A DNA stretch of 64,000 nucleotides from Stenotrophomonas sp. 169. GTDB taxonomy: Bacteria; Pseudomonadota; Gammaproteobacteria; Xanthomonadales; Xanthomonadaceae. Position 1 is the first letter of the stretch. Every line of letters begins with the position of its first letter. The translations under genes and the position numbers were made by a program. Under the pieces are notes generated by a model. It was not told where the DNA came from and ran no database searches. It saw only the letters and a program-made list of their open reading frames with translations. The stretch lies in the NCBI RefSeq assembly GCF_014621775.1, contig NZ_CP061204.1:3430501-3494500 (forward strand), in the 5' to 3' direction. Below are positions 1-7,250 of this stretch, piece after piece.

Positions 1-421
1 ACGGCTGGCGCGCGGCCAGATCGGCCAGCGCCTGCGCGCTCCAGTGCGTGGTATCGCGGTTGGCCAGCGCTGACCAGCGCAGCAGCTCCACCGCGCCGAT
101 GGCCGCGGCCGAGCCACCGCCCATGCCGTTGTACAGCGCCACCATCTGCGGCATGTCGGTGATGGCGACCTTGCCAGCCGACCACCACGCCAGCCCGCCC
201 CCCAACGCCAGCGCAACCAGGATCAGCGGGATGTTGTGCAGCTCAGGCAGGAAGAACGTCGCCACCGTGGCCAGCAGCATGCCCACGCCCGCCCAGCGGA
301 TGCCGCTGCGCGCGGTCACCGGCGATGCCATGCGCTGCAGGCCGAGCAGGAACAGGGTGGCAGCGACGAGGTAGCTGGCCTTGACCAGCCAGTCGAGCAG
401 CTCAGGAGTACTGATGTTCAC
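1..421 (-). CDS. pntB: NAD(P) transhydrogenase subunit beta, N-terminal part
   Basis: Membrane and NADP(H)-binding subunit of proton-translocating transhydrogenase, which reduces NADP+ with NADH using the proton gradient. Only the first 140 or so codons are present; the gene runs off the left edge. The visible part begins VNISTPELLDWLVKASYLVA and consists of hydrophobic helices, including FFLPELHNIPLILVALALG and a glycine-rich MVALYNGMGGGSAA segment typical of PntB. The start is a GTG that overlaps the pntAB stop by four bases (GTGA), so translation is probably coupled. Identity is clear from family resemblance and gene order. Confidence 0.9.
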   Translation of the reverse strand, partial: MNISTPELLDWLVKASYLVAATLFLLGLQRMASPVTARSGIRWAGVGMLLATVATFFLPELHNIPLILVALALGGGLAWWSAGKVAITDMPQMVALYNGMGGGSAAAIGAVELLRWSALANRDTTHWSAQALADLAARQP

Positions 422-738
422 GACTGCGACTCCTTGCTGGCGTCGGTGTCGGCCGGCTTGACGCTCGGCTTGAACATTTCCAGCATGCGCGCGGTGACCA
501 CATAGCCGCCGGCCGCATTGCCGGCACCCAGCACGACCGCCAGGAAACCGAGGATCTTCTCCAGCGGCGTCTGGGCATGCCCCAGCACCACCATCGCACC
601 GATCAGCACGATGCCGTGGATGAAGTTCGACCCGGACATCAACGGCGTATGCAGGATCACCGGCACCCGCGAGATGATGACGTGGCCGGCGATGGCCGCC
701 AGCATGAAGATGTACAGCGCTACGAATCCGTCACTCAC
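418..738 (-). CDS. pntAB: NAD(P) transhydrogenase subunit alpha part 2 (membrane segment)
   Basis: A 106-residue membrane piece of the transhydrogenase alpha subunit; in this lineage the alpha subunit is split into a soluble NAD-binding part and this small membrane part. Three hydrophobic helices are visible (FVALYIFMLAAIAGHVII, a central HGIVLIGAMVVL, then ILGFLAVVLGAGNAAGGYVV). The first reads from a GTG start (MSDGFVALYIF). A longer open frame continues upstream, but only this part looks like the family. It overlaps pntB by four bases downstream. The soluble partner pntAA lies 1.7 kb away, beyond a sigma factor module on the other strand, so the two halves cannot share a simple transcript. 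Confidence 0.88.
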   Translation of the reverse strand: MSDGFVALYIFMLAAIAGHVIISRVPVILHTPLMSGSNFIHGIVLIGAMVVLGHAQTPLEKILGFLAVVLGAGNAAGGYVVTARMLEMFKPSVKPADTDASKESQS

Positions 739-846
739 CGGCAACGCTCCCGCTCTGTGATGTAGCCCCATCATAACCACGCGCTGAACCGCGTGCGCCC
801 CGCGGTCAACCTTGCCGCTGCCCGCGCGTTGTTCTTGGTACGCCCC

Positions 847-1410
847 ATGAAGGACCCGTACCCTGTGCTGGTGAGTCCGCTTGCTGCCACCGCTGCTGCG
901 CCGCCTGCTTCGCTGGACGCTTTCCTGGCCAGCGTGGGGCCGCGTGCGTTCCGCTTCGCCGAGGCCGGCCTGCGCCAGCGCGAAGATGCCCTGGACGCGG
1001 TGCAGGACAGCCTGATGCGCATGCTGGACTACCGCGACAGGCCGGCCGCCGAATGGCCACCGCTGTTCTGGAGCATCCTGCGTCGCCGCGTGATCGACAT
1101 GCAGCGCCGGCGCCGCTTCCGCCTGCCGTTCTGGCGCGACAACGTGGATAGCCAAGGCGAGCCGGTGGATTGGGCCGACGAAGGGCCCGGTCCCGCCGAA
1201 GTGCATGCGCAGCGCGCGCAGTACGAAGCGCTGGTGCAGGCGCTGCGCATGCTGCCGGCCCGCCAGCGTGAAGCCTTTACGCTGCGCGTGCTGCAGGATC
1301 TGGACGGCGCGACCACCGCGCGCGCCATGGGCTGCAGCGAAGGCGCCGTAAAAACCCACTTGGCGCGCGCCCGCGACGCGCTGAGAACCCTGATGGAGAA
1401 CCCGACGTGA
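847..1410 (+). CDS. ECF-type RNA polymerase sigma factor
   Basis: Alternative sigma factor of the extracytoplasmic-function type, about 187 residues, directing RNA polymerase to a stress regulon. Region 2 is recognisable as ALDAVQDSLMRMLDYRD followed by FWSILRRRVIDMQRRRR. Region 4 is LPARQREAFTLRVLQDLDGA then the helix-turn-helix CSEGAVKTHLARARDALR. The ATG at 847 is preferred because the extra upstream residues from 793 do not look like the family. The stop overlaps the next gene's GTG by four bases, as for sigma / anti-sigma pairs. Transcribed divergently from pntAB, 108 bases away. The signal it answers is not visible; the downstream membrane and periplasmic proteins suggest an envelope signal (inference). 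Confidence 0.88.
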   Translation: MKDPYPVLVSPLAATAAAPPASLDAFLASVGPRAFRFAEAGLRQREDALDAVQDSLMRMLDYRDRPAAEWPPLFWSILRRRVIDMQRRRRFRLPFWRDNVDSQGEPVDWADEGPGPAEVHAQRAQYEALVQALRMLPARQREAFTLRVLQDLDGATTARAMGCSEGAVKTHLARARDALRTLMENPT

Positions 1411-1727
1411 GCCGCACCCTGCCCCCCGACGACCAGTTGCACGCGCTGCACCAGCAGGCCGTGCAGGCGCTGTCGCCTGCCACGTTGGCCCGCCTTCGCA
1501 GCGCACGGCACGCCACGGCCCCGTCGCGGCGCAGCCCCGCGTGGTGGATGGCCACCGCATTCGCCGGGGTCGCCGCGCTGGGTATCGGCCTCAGCCTGCA
1601 GATGCGTGAGGCGCCCTCCTCTACGGTCGCGCCGATGGTGGCGGCGCTGGAAAGCGATGGCGGCGCACTGGATGAAAACCCCGACCTCTACCTGTGGCTG
1701 GGCAACACCGACCTGGCGATGGAGTGA
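1407..1727 (+). CDS. Small single-span membrane protein, candidate anti-sigma factor
   Basis: A 106-residue protein translated from a GTG that overlaps the sigma factor stop. Residues 1-45 are a charged, probably cytoplasmic segment with repeated Ala/His/Arg. One transmembrane helix follows (WWMATAFAGVAALGIGLSL), then a short acidic outer segment (ALDENPDLYLWLGNTDLAM). The topology and position match proteins that hold an ECF sigma factor at the membrane, but no ZAS-type His/Cys zinc motif is visible, so the anti-sigma role is inferred from context only. The next gene begins four bases after the stop, so the three genes form one operon. Confidence 0.7.
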   Translation: MSRTLPPDDQLHALHQQAVQALSPATLARLRSARHATAPSRRSPAWWMATAFAGVAALGIGLSLQMREAPSSTVAPMVAALESDGGALDENPDLYLWLGNTDLAME

Positions 1728-1731
1728 ACCG

Positions 1732-2160
1732 ATGAAGATGCCCTCCCCTTCTTTCCTGCTCGCCCCCCTGCTGCTGATGACGGCCAGCGCGACGGTATCG
1801 GCGCAGACTGCGCCGCCTGCATGGGAACAGCTGAGCCCTGCCCAGCGCGATGCGCTGGTGGCGCCGCTACGTGATCGCTGGAACAGCGCTCCGCCCGACC
1901 AGCGCCAACGCATGCTCAACCACGGCCAACGCTGGCAGGCGATGACGCCCGAACAGCGCGATCAGGCCCGCAAAGGCATGCGTCGCTTCGACGGCATGAG
2001 TCCGCAGCAACGGGAGCAGGCCCGCGCCCTGTTCGGCAAGATGCGCGGCATGACGCCCGAGCAGCGCGCCGAGCTGCGCACCCGTTGGGGCAGCTTGACC
2101 CAGGACCAGCGCCAGCAATGGGTGCGGGACAACCCGCCGCCCCCGCGCAACCGCGACTGA
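1732..2160 (+). CDS. Exported DUF3106-type repeat protein
   Basis: A 142-residue protein with a Sec signal peptide (MKMPSPSFLLAPLLLMTASA, cut near VSAQ). The mature part is a series of short helical repeats each starting with an (S/T)P-Q-R motif: LSPAQRDALV, MTPEQRDQAR, MSPQQREQAR, MTPEQRAELR, LTQDQRQQWV. This is the DUF3106 pattern, and the repeats recall periplasmic helical sensor/chaperone proteins such as Spy and CpxP (analogy only). It is the third gene of the sigma operon, so it is a likely periplasmic modulator or output of that circuit. Ends in a Pro-rich tail. Confidence 0.82.
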   Translation: MKMPSPSFLLAPLLLMTASATVSAQTAPPAWEQLSPAQRDALVAPLRDRWNSAPPDQRQRMLNHGQRWQAMTPEQRDQARKGMRRFDGMSPQQREQARALFGKMRGMTPEQRAELRTRWGSLTQDQRQQWVRDNPPPPRNRD

Positions 2161-2371
2161 CCTGACGTGTCCTGGCCCGGCCTAGCTTGGCTTGGCTTGG
2201 CCTGGCGTGGCTTGGCCGGGCTTGGCTCGCACGGCTCTGATCTGTCCGGCTCGGCTCGCTCTGCTCGGCTCTGCTCGCTCTGCTTGGCTCTGCTCTGCTT
2301 GGCTCTGCTCTGCTTGGCTCTGCCCTGCTTGGCTCTGCTCTGCTCTGCTCGCCTCTGCTCGCCTCTGCTCG
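2161..2371. repeat. Low-complexity pentanucleotide and 15-bp tandem repeat tract
   Basis: Non-coding tract between two convergent genes. It starts with variants of TTGGC repeated about eight times (2183-2225) and changes to CTCTG/CTCGG units. From 2283 to 2342 it contains four head-to-tail copies of the 15-mer CTTGGCTCTGCTCTG, the third with one T-to-C change. No promoter or ribosome-binding site is apparent. It ends at a GTAG palindrome. Slipped-strand expansion is the likely origin (inference). Confidence 0.8.
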
Positions 2372-2394
2372 GTAGAGCCGACTTCAGTCGGCTG
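2372..2394 (+). repeat. GTAG-type REP palindrome
   Basis: Single copy of the palindrome GTAGAGCCGACTTCAGTCGGC. It forms a stem of GCCGACT with AGTCGGC, and matches the repeated units at 52.8 kb. It sits just after the pntAA stop and may act as that gene's transcript end. Confidence 0.8.
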
Positions 2395-2414
2395 CTCTCC
2401 CGGGCACCGCGCCG

Positions 2415-3500
2415 TCAGCCAGCCGCCACCCAGCGCGTCTTTGCCAGCAGCTCATCGTCCCAATCAAACCGGACCTCACCCTCCTGCACGAACAGGCTGA
2501 CGAAGTTCAGCACATTCCGCGCGTACATCTCACTAGCGTGCGTGGCGCCGAGGCTGGCCAGGTTCAGCGGCCCATCCACCATCACCCCGCCGTGCTCGAT
2601 GCACTCGCCCGGCACCGTCAGCGCGCAGTTGCCACCGCTCTCCGCTGCCAGGTCCACGATCACACTGCCAGGGGCCATCCCTTCCACCATCGCCTGGCTC
2701 AGGATCACCGGCGCCGTCCGTCCCGGCACCGCCGCCGTGCAGATCACCACATCCACGCCACGCAGATGGTCGGCCAAGCGCTGCTGCTGCAGCGCGCGTT
2801 CTTCATCGGTCAGCGCACGCGCGTAACCGCCCTCGCCCGCCGCACTGACCCCGAGATCCAGAAAACGTGCACCCAGCGACTGGATCTGCTCACGCGTCTC
2901 CGGCCGCACGTCGAAGCCTTCAACCTGCGCGCCCAGCCGACGCGCGGTGGCAATCGCCTGCAGGCCCGCCACGCCCGCCCCCACCACCAGCACCTTCGCC
3001 GGGCGCACCGTGCCGGCGGCCGTGGTCAGCATCGGGAAGAAGCGCGGCGCACGCTGTGCCGCGATCAGCGCCGCCTTGTAGCCGGCCATGCCCGCCTGCG
3101 AACTCAACACATCCATCGATTGCGCGCGCGACGTGCGTGGCAACTGCTGCAGCGGGAAGAGGTGCAGACCGGGATGTGCCACCAGATCCGCCAGACCTGC
3201 ATCGCGCGCCGGATTCAACAGACCGACCACGCTGGCTCCGGACTTGAGGCGCTGCAGCCTGGTCGCGTCCGGCGCCTGCACGCACAGCAGCACATCGATC
3301 TCCGCCCACCGGCTGTCGTCCACGCTGAGCGCGCCCGCATCCAGATACGCCTGATCGGTGAATCCCGCCGCCACCCCCGTACCCGGTTCGAACCAGACGG
3401 TTGCGCCCCGGGCCACGAGTTTCTTGGTTGTCTCCGGCGTGAGCGCGACCCGCCGCTCGCCTGCTGCGGTTTCCTTGACGCCCAGCAACGCTACGGACAT
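2415..3500 (-). CDS. pntAA: NAD(P) transhydrogenase subunit alpha part 1 (NAD-binding)
   Basis: Soluble NAD(H)-binding domain of the transhydrogenase alpha subunit, 361 residues from MSVALLGVKETAAGERRVAL. The N-terminal AlaDH/PNT-type sequence is followed by a Rossmann fold with the VLVVGAGVAGLQAIATARRLGA glycine motif in two parts (GAGVAG), then the mobile-loop region and an ICTAAVPGRTAPV segment typical of PntA. A longer frame continues upstream to 3596, but the family start is the internal ATG. It must have its own promoter, because pntAB-pntB lie beyond the sigma module and in the same direction only after 1.7 kb. Identity is very secure. Confidence 0.93.
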   Translation of the reverse strand: MSVALLGVKETAAGERRVALTPETTKKLVARGATVWFEPGTGVAAGFTDQAYLDAGALSVDDSRWAEIDVLLCVQAPDATRLQRLKSGASVVGLLNPARDAGLADLVAHPGLHLFPLQQLPRTSRAQSMDVLSSQAGMAGYKAALIAAQRAPRFFPMLTTAAGTVRPAKVLVVGAGVAGLQAIATARRLGAQVEGFDVRPETREQIQSLGARFLDLGVSAAGEGGYARALTDEERALQQQRLADHLRGVDVVICTAAVPGRTAPVILSQAMVEGMAPGSVIVDLAAESGGNCALTVPGECIEHGGVMVDGPLNLASLGATHASEMYARNVLNFVSLFVQEGEVRFDWDDELLAKTRWVAAG

Positions 3501-3554
3501 GCGATTCCCCGCCGAAGAATGAATCCCGATGGTAGCGCGCGCATCGGGGTGGGG

Positions 3555-3577
3555 GTAGCGCCGAGCCACGCTCGGCG
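3555..3577 (+). repeat. GTAG-type REP palindrome
   Basis: One copy of the GTAGCGCCGAGCCACGCTCGGC palindrome in the 150-bp space between pntAA and the accessory island. The same motif recurs at 31.3, 36.1 and 37.6 kb. Confidence 0.75.
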
Positions 3578-3651
3578 AGCAAAGCGGCAAAAACACAAGG
3601 CCCCAGCGGCTTCAACCACTCTTCTATCCCCCGCCACCCCGTGCCTCTGCC

Positions 3652-4092
3652 TCAGACAACGCTTGGATCGTTGATGCAGTGCGCTTCAACGCTGATCTCA
3701 AACGCCTGCTTCGCCTTGGACAATTGTTCGAGATACGCCGCGTTTCCCTCGTAGACGATCGAAGAAAGAAACCCCTCGGAGCTGCTTACGAAGGCATTCA
3801 CGGGCGCAAAACCGCCGTCCACCTGAACCACTACCGTTGCCACATGCAGGGCGACGGCTTTATTGGGGAATGCGATGGATTCATTGAATACCGGCTTTCC
3901 ACGCAGTGTTCGTCGGAGCGCGATACCGCCACCCCCTACTGCACGCTGGACATCGTTTATTTCATCAACCTGACGCTGCCACAGCACAGCGGTTTCGGGA
4001 CTCAGGCACGCTTTCGCCTCTTCGAGAATCAAACGCTCCAGATCGGATAGAGGAGTCAGACGCGAGAAGAGAGAGCTGAGCATCGACTTCAT
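3652..4092 (-). CDS. Hypothetical protein at the distal end of the RHS island
   Basis: About 146 residues, unrecognised. The start at MKSMLSSLFSRLTPLSD is chosen because AGAAAGG precedes it at a suitable distance; an in-frame ATG lies 28 codons upstream. The N-terminal third looks helical (LERLILEEAKACLSPETAVLWQRQVDEIND). The middle has FNESIAFPNKAVALHVATVVVQVD, probably beta. There is no signal peptide or membrane helix. It is on the same strand as, and 3' of, the toxin cassettes, so it could be a stranded immunity gene, but nothing in the sequence proves that. Confidence 0.55.
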   Translation of the reverse strand: MKSMLSSLFSRLTPLSDLERLILEEAKACLSPETAVLWQRQVDEINDVQRAVGGGGIALRRTLRGKPVFNESIAFPNKAVALHVATVVVQVDGGFAPVNAFVSSSEGFLSSIVYEGNAAYLEQLSKAKQAFEISVEAHCINDPSVV

Positions 4093-4250
4093 CGCGCGCC
4101 CGCCTTTCTTCTGCAAGTACGAACCGACTTGAGGCATTCCTGTGCCTTCCGCATTCCCAGCTCCTGTAAGTTGCACATCTACACCATCCTCCTTGAATCA
4201 GCACAAGTCCAAGGCTTTCGCCCAGCATCTCCGCCGCTACGCCGCCCCAC

Positions 4251-4631
4251 TTATTCGACGCATGAATTCTTGAGGGCTGACGCGACAGTGGGATGCACAG
4301 GATGGCTGAGCATCAACTTCCGAATGAGCCTGCACTCCACGACGAAGCGCCTGATGTCAGGAACGGACAATAGTCCACCACCTTTACCGACACCACCCAG
4401 ATAGATCCACACCCTGCCCCCTTCACGAGTCTCAACACCAGCAACCCGACGTCCATTGGAGGTGCGGTACAGAACCGTGCCAACCATCCCCCGCCCATTG
4501 ACCTCCGCAGACTGGATATCTGCGTAGATGGATTTATCATCGACCCCCGCGTGGCTATACATGAAAAGTAGGCCTACGGCGAAGGCGAAGGCGAAGGCAG
4601 CCAAAGCCAAGCTCAAAATCGCCCGCTTCAT
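4251..4631 (-). CDS. Hypothetical single-span membrane protein
   Basis: About 126 residues with one N-terminal hydrophobic helix (MKRAILSLALAAFAFAFAVG) that is either a signal or an anchor. A small outer domain follows, containing ADIQSAEVNGRGMVGTVLYRTSNG and a glycine-rich WIYLGGVGKGGG. An alternative GTG start at 4694 would overlap the preceding gene by eight bases and add 21 residues ahead of the helix. I prefer the internal ATG because it puts the helix at the N-terminus. Function unknown; it lies directly downstream of a toxin/immunity pair and may be a second immunity or accessory protein. Confidence 0.55.
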   Translation of the reverse strand: MKRAILSLALAAFAFAFAVGLLFMYSHAGVDDKSIYADIQSAEVNGRGMVGTVLYRTSNGRRVAGVETREGGRVWIYLGGVGKGGGLLSVPDIRRFVVECRLIRKLMLSHPVHPTVASALKNSCVE

Positions 4632-4686
4632 ATCTCGACCCCAGTACACGCCGTCTTGAAGGATTTTATTCAACCTCCCGACGTAG

Positions 4687-5010
4687 TCAGCCACGCGGCT
4701 TCGGCGGCAACGCGGTTTTCAAAACCAATATTGCAACCTCAAACAAAATGTACGCCGACCCCAGAATTGCCAGATAGATCCATCCACTCGCCACACCAGG
4801 CCCACAATACGGTTGAGTAAGGCAGATGAAAATTCGAGAAATGGTAACCACATCTATAGCTAAGGCCGCGATGACGATTATTACCGCAAGGAAGAGGTAA
4901 ATGCGCCTTCCCTCGTTCACGACCCTCTTAGTGACGAACCACGATCTCAGCGGGATCGCCCCTGTGGCGAACAACCCTATAAACCCCATAACGTAGACGA
5001 GTACGCTCAT
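4687..5010 (-). CDS. Probable membrane immunity protein of RHS cassette A
   Basis: A 107-residue integral membrane protein with three predicted helices: VYVMGFIGLFATGAIPL, LFLAVIIVIAALAIDVVTI and WIYLAILGSAYILFEVAILV. A basic C-terminus (KPRG) follows. The ATG overlaps the stop of the preceding RHS cassette by four bases (ATGA), the usual arrangement of a polymorphic toxin and its immunity gene. No family was recognised. The membrane location implies protection against a toxin acting at the membrane or in the periplasm. The immunity role rests on position and coupling, not on sequence similarity. Confidence 0.65.
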   Translation of the reverse strand: MSVLVYVMGFIGLFATGAIPLRSWFVTKRVVNEGRRIYLFLAVIIVIAALAIDVVTISRIFICLTQPYCGPGVASGWIYLAILGSAYILFEVAILVLKTALPPKPRG

Positions 5011-6872
5011 TTAGTCCTCAACATCTGCCTAAGCAAATTACCTGGGAAGAATGTTCCCGCCTCCACATAAGGGAACGACGGATTCCCACTCAAAGCGGAA
5101 GACGACATAATTGCGCATTCGAATGGGCCGGCAGAAGGAAGGTCCATGGCGTTGGAGATTACATTCTCCTCTTCTGCTTGCGATGTACTTTTGCAAGAAG
5201 ACTCCACCTTCTGCCCATCATGAAACTTGCTAAACTTCGCGATATTTGCAGCATCACCGGTGACGATCCCACCGCTTCCGCCCCCAGTTGCGGCACCATA
5301 TGCTCCCGCAGGATCGTATAGGGCAGGACCGCCTGAACCATCGCCGCGCGACGTGTAGACCGCTGCGTGATCTCGAATACCGCCATGTCCGACTGTCGTC
5401 AGCAGGCATGTCTTCAGTCCAAGGGAGTCAATTGCCCCGAGCGGGCTTCCAGCGACGTAGCCATACGTATTCGTCCCCCCTTCCAACCCAATCGGATCAC
5501 TCTGCACATACCGCCCCACCCCCGCATCATAATCCCGCTGGTAGTTGTAGTTCAGCCCGCTCTCCGGCGTAGCCTGCTGCCCCGGGAACCGCAGCGCAAA
5601 CCCAAACGCGACGCCATCCCCATCCGGATCCTCATTCGCAGCATCCGCCCCGAACGCCTCACCCGTCAGCGCCCACTCCCACACCGGCACGTTACGCGTC
5701 GCGTCGATGATCACCCGTGGTGTGCCCAGGTGATCCGGCTGCACGTAGCCCAGCGCCGGCACACCCGCGCTGGATTCACTGAACACCGCAATCGGATAGT
5801 TCTCCAGCCACACCACCTGCTGCAGCGGTTGGCCGCTGGCGCTGTATTCACCCAGCCATTGGCCGGATTCGTCATACAGCGTCGTGGTGGTTTTGCCGCC
5901 CGCCTGCCGCATCACGCGCTCGCCCCGGTGGTTATAGCGGTAAATTCCCAACGACGTGGCGCCCTGCTTGACCTGTCCCAGTCGGCCAGCGCTGTTGTAG
6001 GCGTAGGTCAGACCATTCATTTGCGTTGTGTTGCCCGCAGCGTCATAGGTCCTCGCCAGACCGCCCACGCCGGTCAGACGGTGGCTGGTAGCCGGATAGT
6101 GATACGCCAGCGTTCCTGCATCGCTGCCGGCCTGCGAGCGGTTGCCGGTCGCGTCCCAGCCATAGGTATGCGTCGGCATCCCCGCAACATCCGCTGCCTG
6201 CAACAGGCGCCCCATCCCGTCGTAACTGTAGGTCGCGAGCACGCTTCCGGATGCACCGGCACGCAGCTGGGTAAGCGCACCCACTGCGTCATATCCAAAT
6301 CCGAGCTTGAGCCCACCGGTCGACGCATCGCTGACGCTGCTCACCCTGTAGTCCTGATCATGCGGACGGTTCAGGCGACGTTCGTTTCCATAGGTCCAGC
6401 CGGTGATGGGACCGAACGGCGCATGGCCCACCTGCTTGACCAGAACCTGCCGAGCCAAAGTTCCACGCTTGAGTCCTACCTGGGTGACGCGGCCCTGCGC
6501 ATCCCGCATGTAGTCGGCCACCGCCCCACCGGGATAGATCACAGAGGCAAGCCGTCCCGCCTTGTCGTAGGTGTACCGCAGAGTCGTCGCGACGTTGTTG
6601 ATCGTCTGGATCTTACGGGTCACCTGACCGAAGCGGTCGTGGCAATACTGGGTAGATCCACCGGGGTGAACCACGCGCCCAACTCGACCGATGGCGAAGC
6701 GCTCTGTCGTTGCGCATGCCGCCGGTGCGACGTCGTACTGCACCGTCACGTCTTGAATGGGGTCGGGATAGGCGATGGACGTAACGCGGTTCAACGCATC
6801 GTAGCCATAGGTCGCAGTGACGCCACGCGCATCGGTACGCGTCGCCATGTTACCTGCGGCATCACGGGTCAT
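5007..6872 (-). CDS. Displaced RHS C-terminal cassette A with papain-like toxin tip
   Basis: A 621-residue RHS fragment. Homology to the RHS core continues upstream of the ATG to about 6929, where an unrelated sequence and an in-frame TAA begin, so the cassette lacks its own N-terminus and export signal. YD repeats fill residues 1-400, then the conserved junction RYVQSDPIGLEGG. The tip of roughly 140 residues follows IDSLGLKT. It contains a histidine in IRDHAAVYTSR, then LYDPAGAYG, and a later cysteine in FECAIMSSSALSG. That order (His before Cys) suggests a permuted NlpC/P60-type papain fold that could cut peptidoglycan or lipid; this is inference. Probably a silent reservoir rather than an expressed toxin. 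Confidence 0.8.
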   Translation of the reverse strand: MTRDAAGNMATRTDARGVTATYGYDALNRVTSIAYPDPIQDVTVQYDVAPAACATTERFAIGRVGRVVHPGGSTQYCHDRFGQVTRKIQTINNVATTLRYTYDKAGRLASVIYPGGAVADYMRDAQGRVTQVGLKRGTLARQVLVKQVGHAPFGPITGWTYGNERRLNRPHDQDYRVSSVSDASTGGLKLGFGYDAVGALTQLRAGASGSVLATYSYDGMGRLLQAADVAGMPTHTYGWDATGNRSQAGSDAGTLAYHYPATSHRLTGVGGLARTYDAAGNTTQMNGLTYAYNSAGRLGQVKQGATSLGIYRYNHRGERVMRQAGGKTTTTLYDESGQWLGEYSASGQPLQQVVWLENYPIAVFSESSAGVPALGYVQPDHLGTPRVIIDATRNVPVWEWALTGEAFGADAANEDPDGDGVAFGFALRFPGQQATPESGLNYNYQRDYDAGVGRYVQSDPIGLEGGTNTYGYVAGSPLGAIDSLGLKTCLLTTVGHGGIRDHAAVYTSRGDGSGGPALYDPAGAYGAATGGGSGGIVTGDAANIAKFSKFHDGQKVESSCKSTSQAEEENVISNAMDLPSAGPFECAIMSSSALSGNPSFPYVEAGTFFPGNLLRQMLRTK

Positions 6873-6953
6873 TGTGGCGCTCCCCGTGTCCGGGCTGGAA
6901 AGGACCAGCAGGTCACCGAAGCCGTTGTAAACGAAGCAGTCTTAAGCAGCCGG

Positions 6954-7250
6954 TCACACCCCACCAGAACTGTAGAAAAAAAACGCTGCAAACAGCGGGA
7001 ACTGCGCGATGATTAGAACAATCAGGATGACCTTATTAATGAACCTGGAAAACCAGAAAACCAAGCAATTAAGAAAAATCATCCCAAGAGGTAGGCCTAT
7101 CAAAAAGGCGGAGCGACTGGTTAGCATGCCGCTGATGAGGCCCGCTTCAGACCCACGCTTGTAGGCGCCGATTCCGTAGGAAAGTGCCACGTACCAGAGA
7201 AAGATGGGCAACGTCAATGCCACTCTGCGCCTGGTGAAAAAATCCTTCAT
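6954..7250 (-). CDS. Probable membrane immunity protein of RHS cassette B
   Basis: A 98-residue, strongly hydrophobic protein with three likely helices (LTLPIFLWYVALSYGIGAY, FLIGLPLGMIFLNCLVFWF and VILIVLIIAQFPLFAAFFFY). Its ATG shares one base with the stop of the preceding RHS cassette (TAATG). Not recognisably related to the immunity candidate at 4687-5010. Base composition is visibly A/T-richer than the core genes. Assignment as immunity is by position. Confidence 0.62.
   Translation of the reverse strand: MKDFFTRRRVALTLPIFLWYVALSYGIGAYKRGSEAGLISGMLTSRSAFLIGLPLGMIFLNCLVFWFSRFINKVILIVLIIAQFPLFAAFFFYSSGGV

Noticed and set aside
2167..2826. Plus-strand open frame of 219 codons starting in the tandem repeat
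   Set aside because: Begins with repetitive LAWLGLAW-type peptide from the low-complexity tract and then runs antisense through pntAA; no ribosome-binding site or family resemblance.
5367..7016. 549-codon plus-strand open frame opposite RHS cassette A (and a similar one at 11725-13056)
   Set aside because: Mirror frames of the high-GC RHS repeats; both have the same sequence because the cores are duplicated. The minus-strand product is a clear RHS protein.
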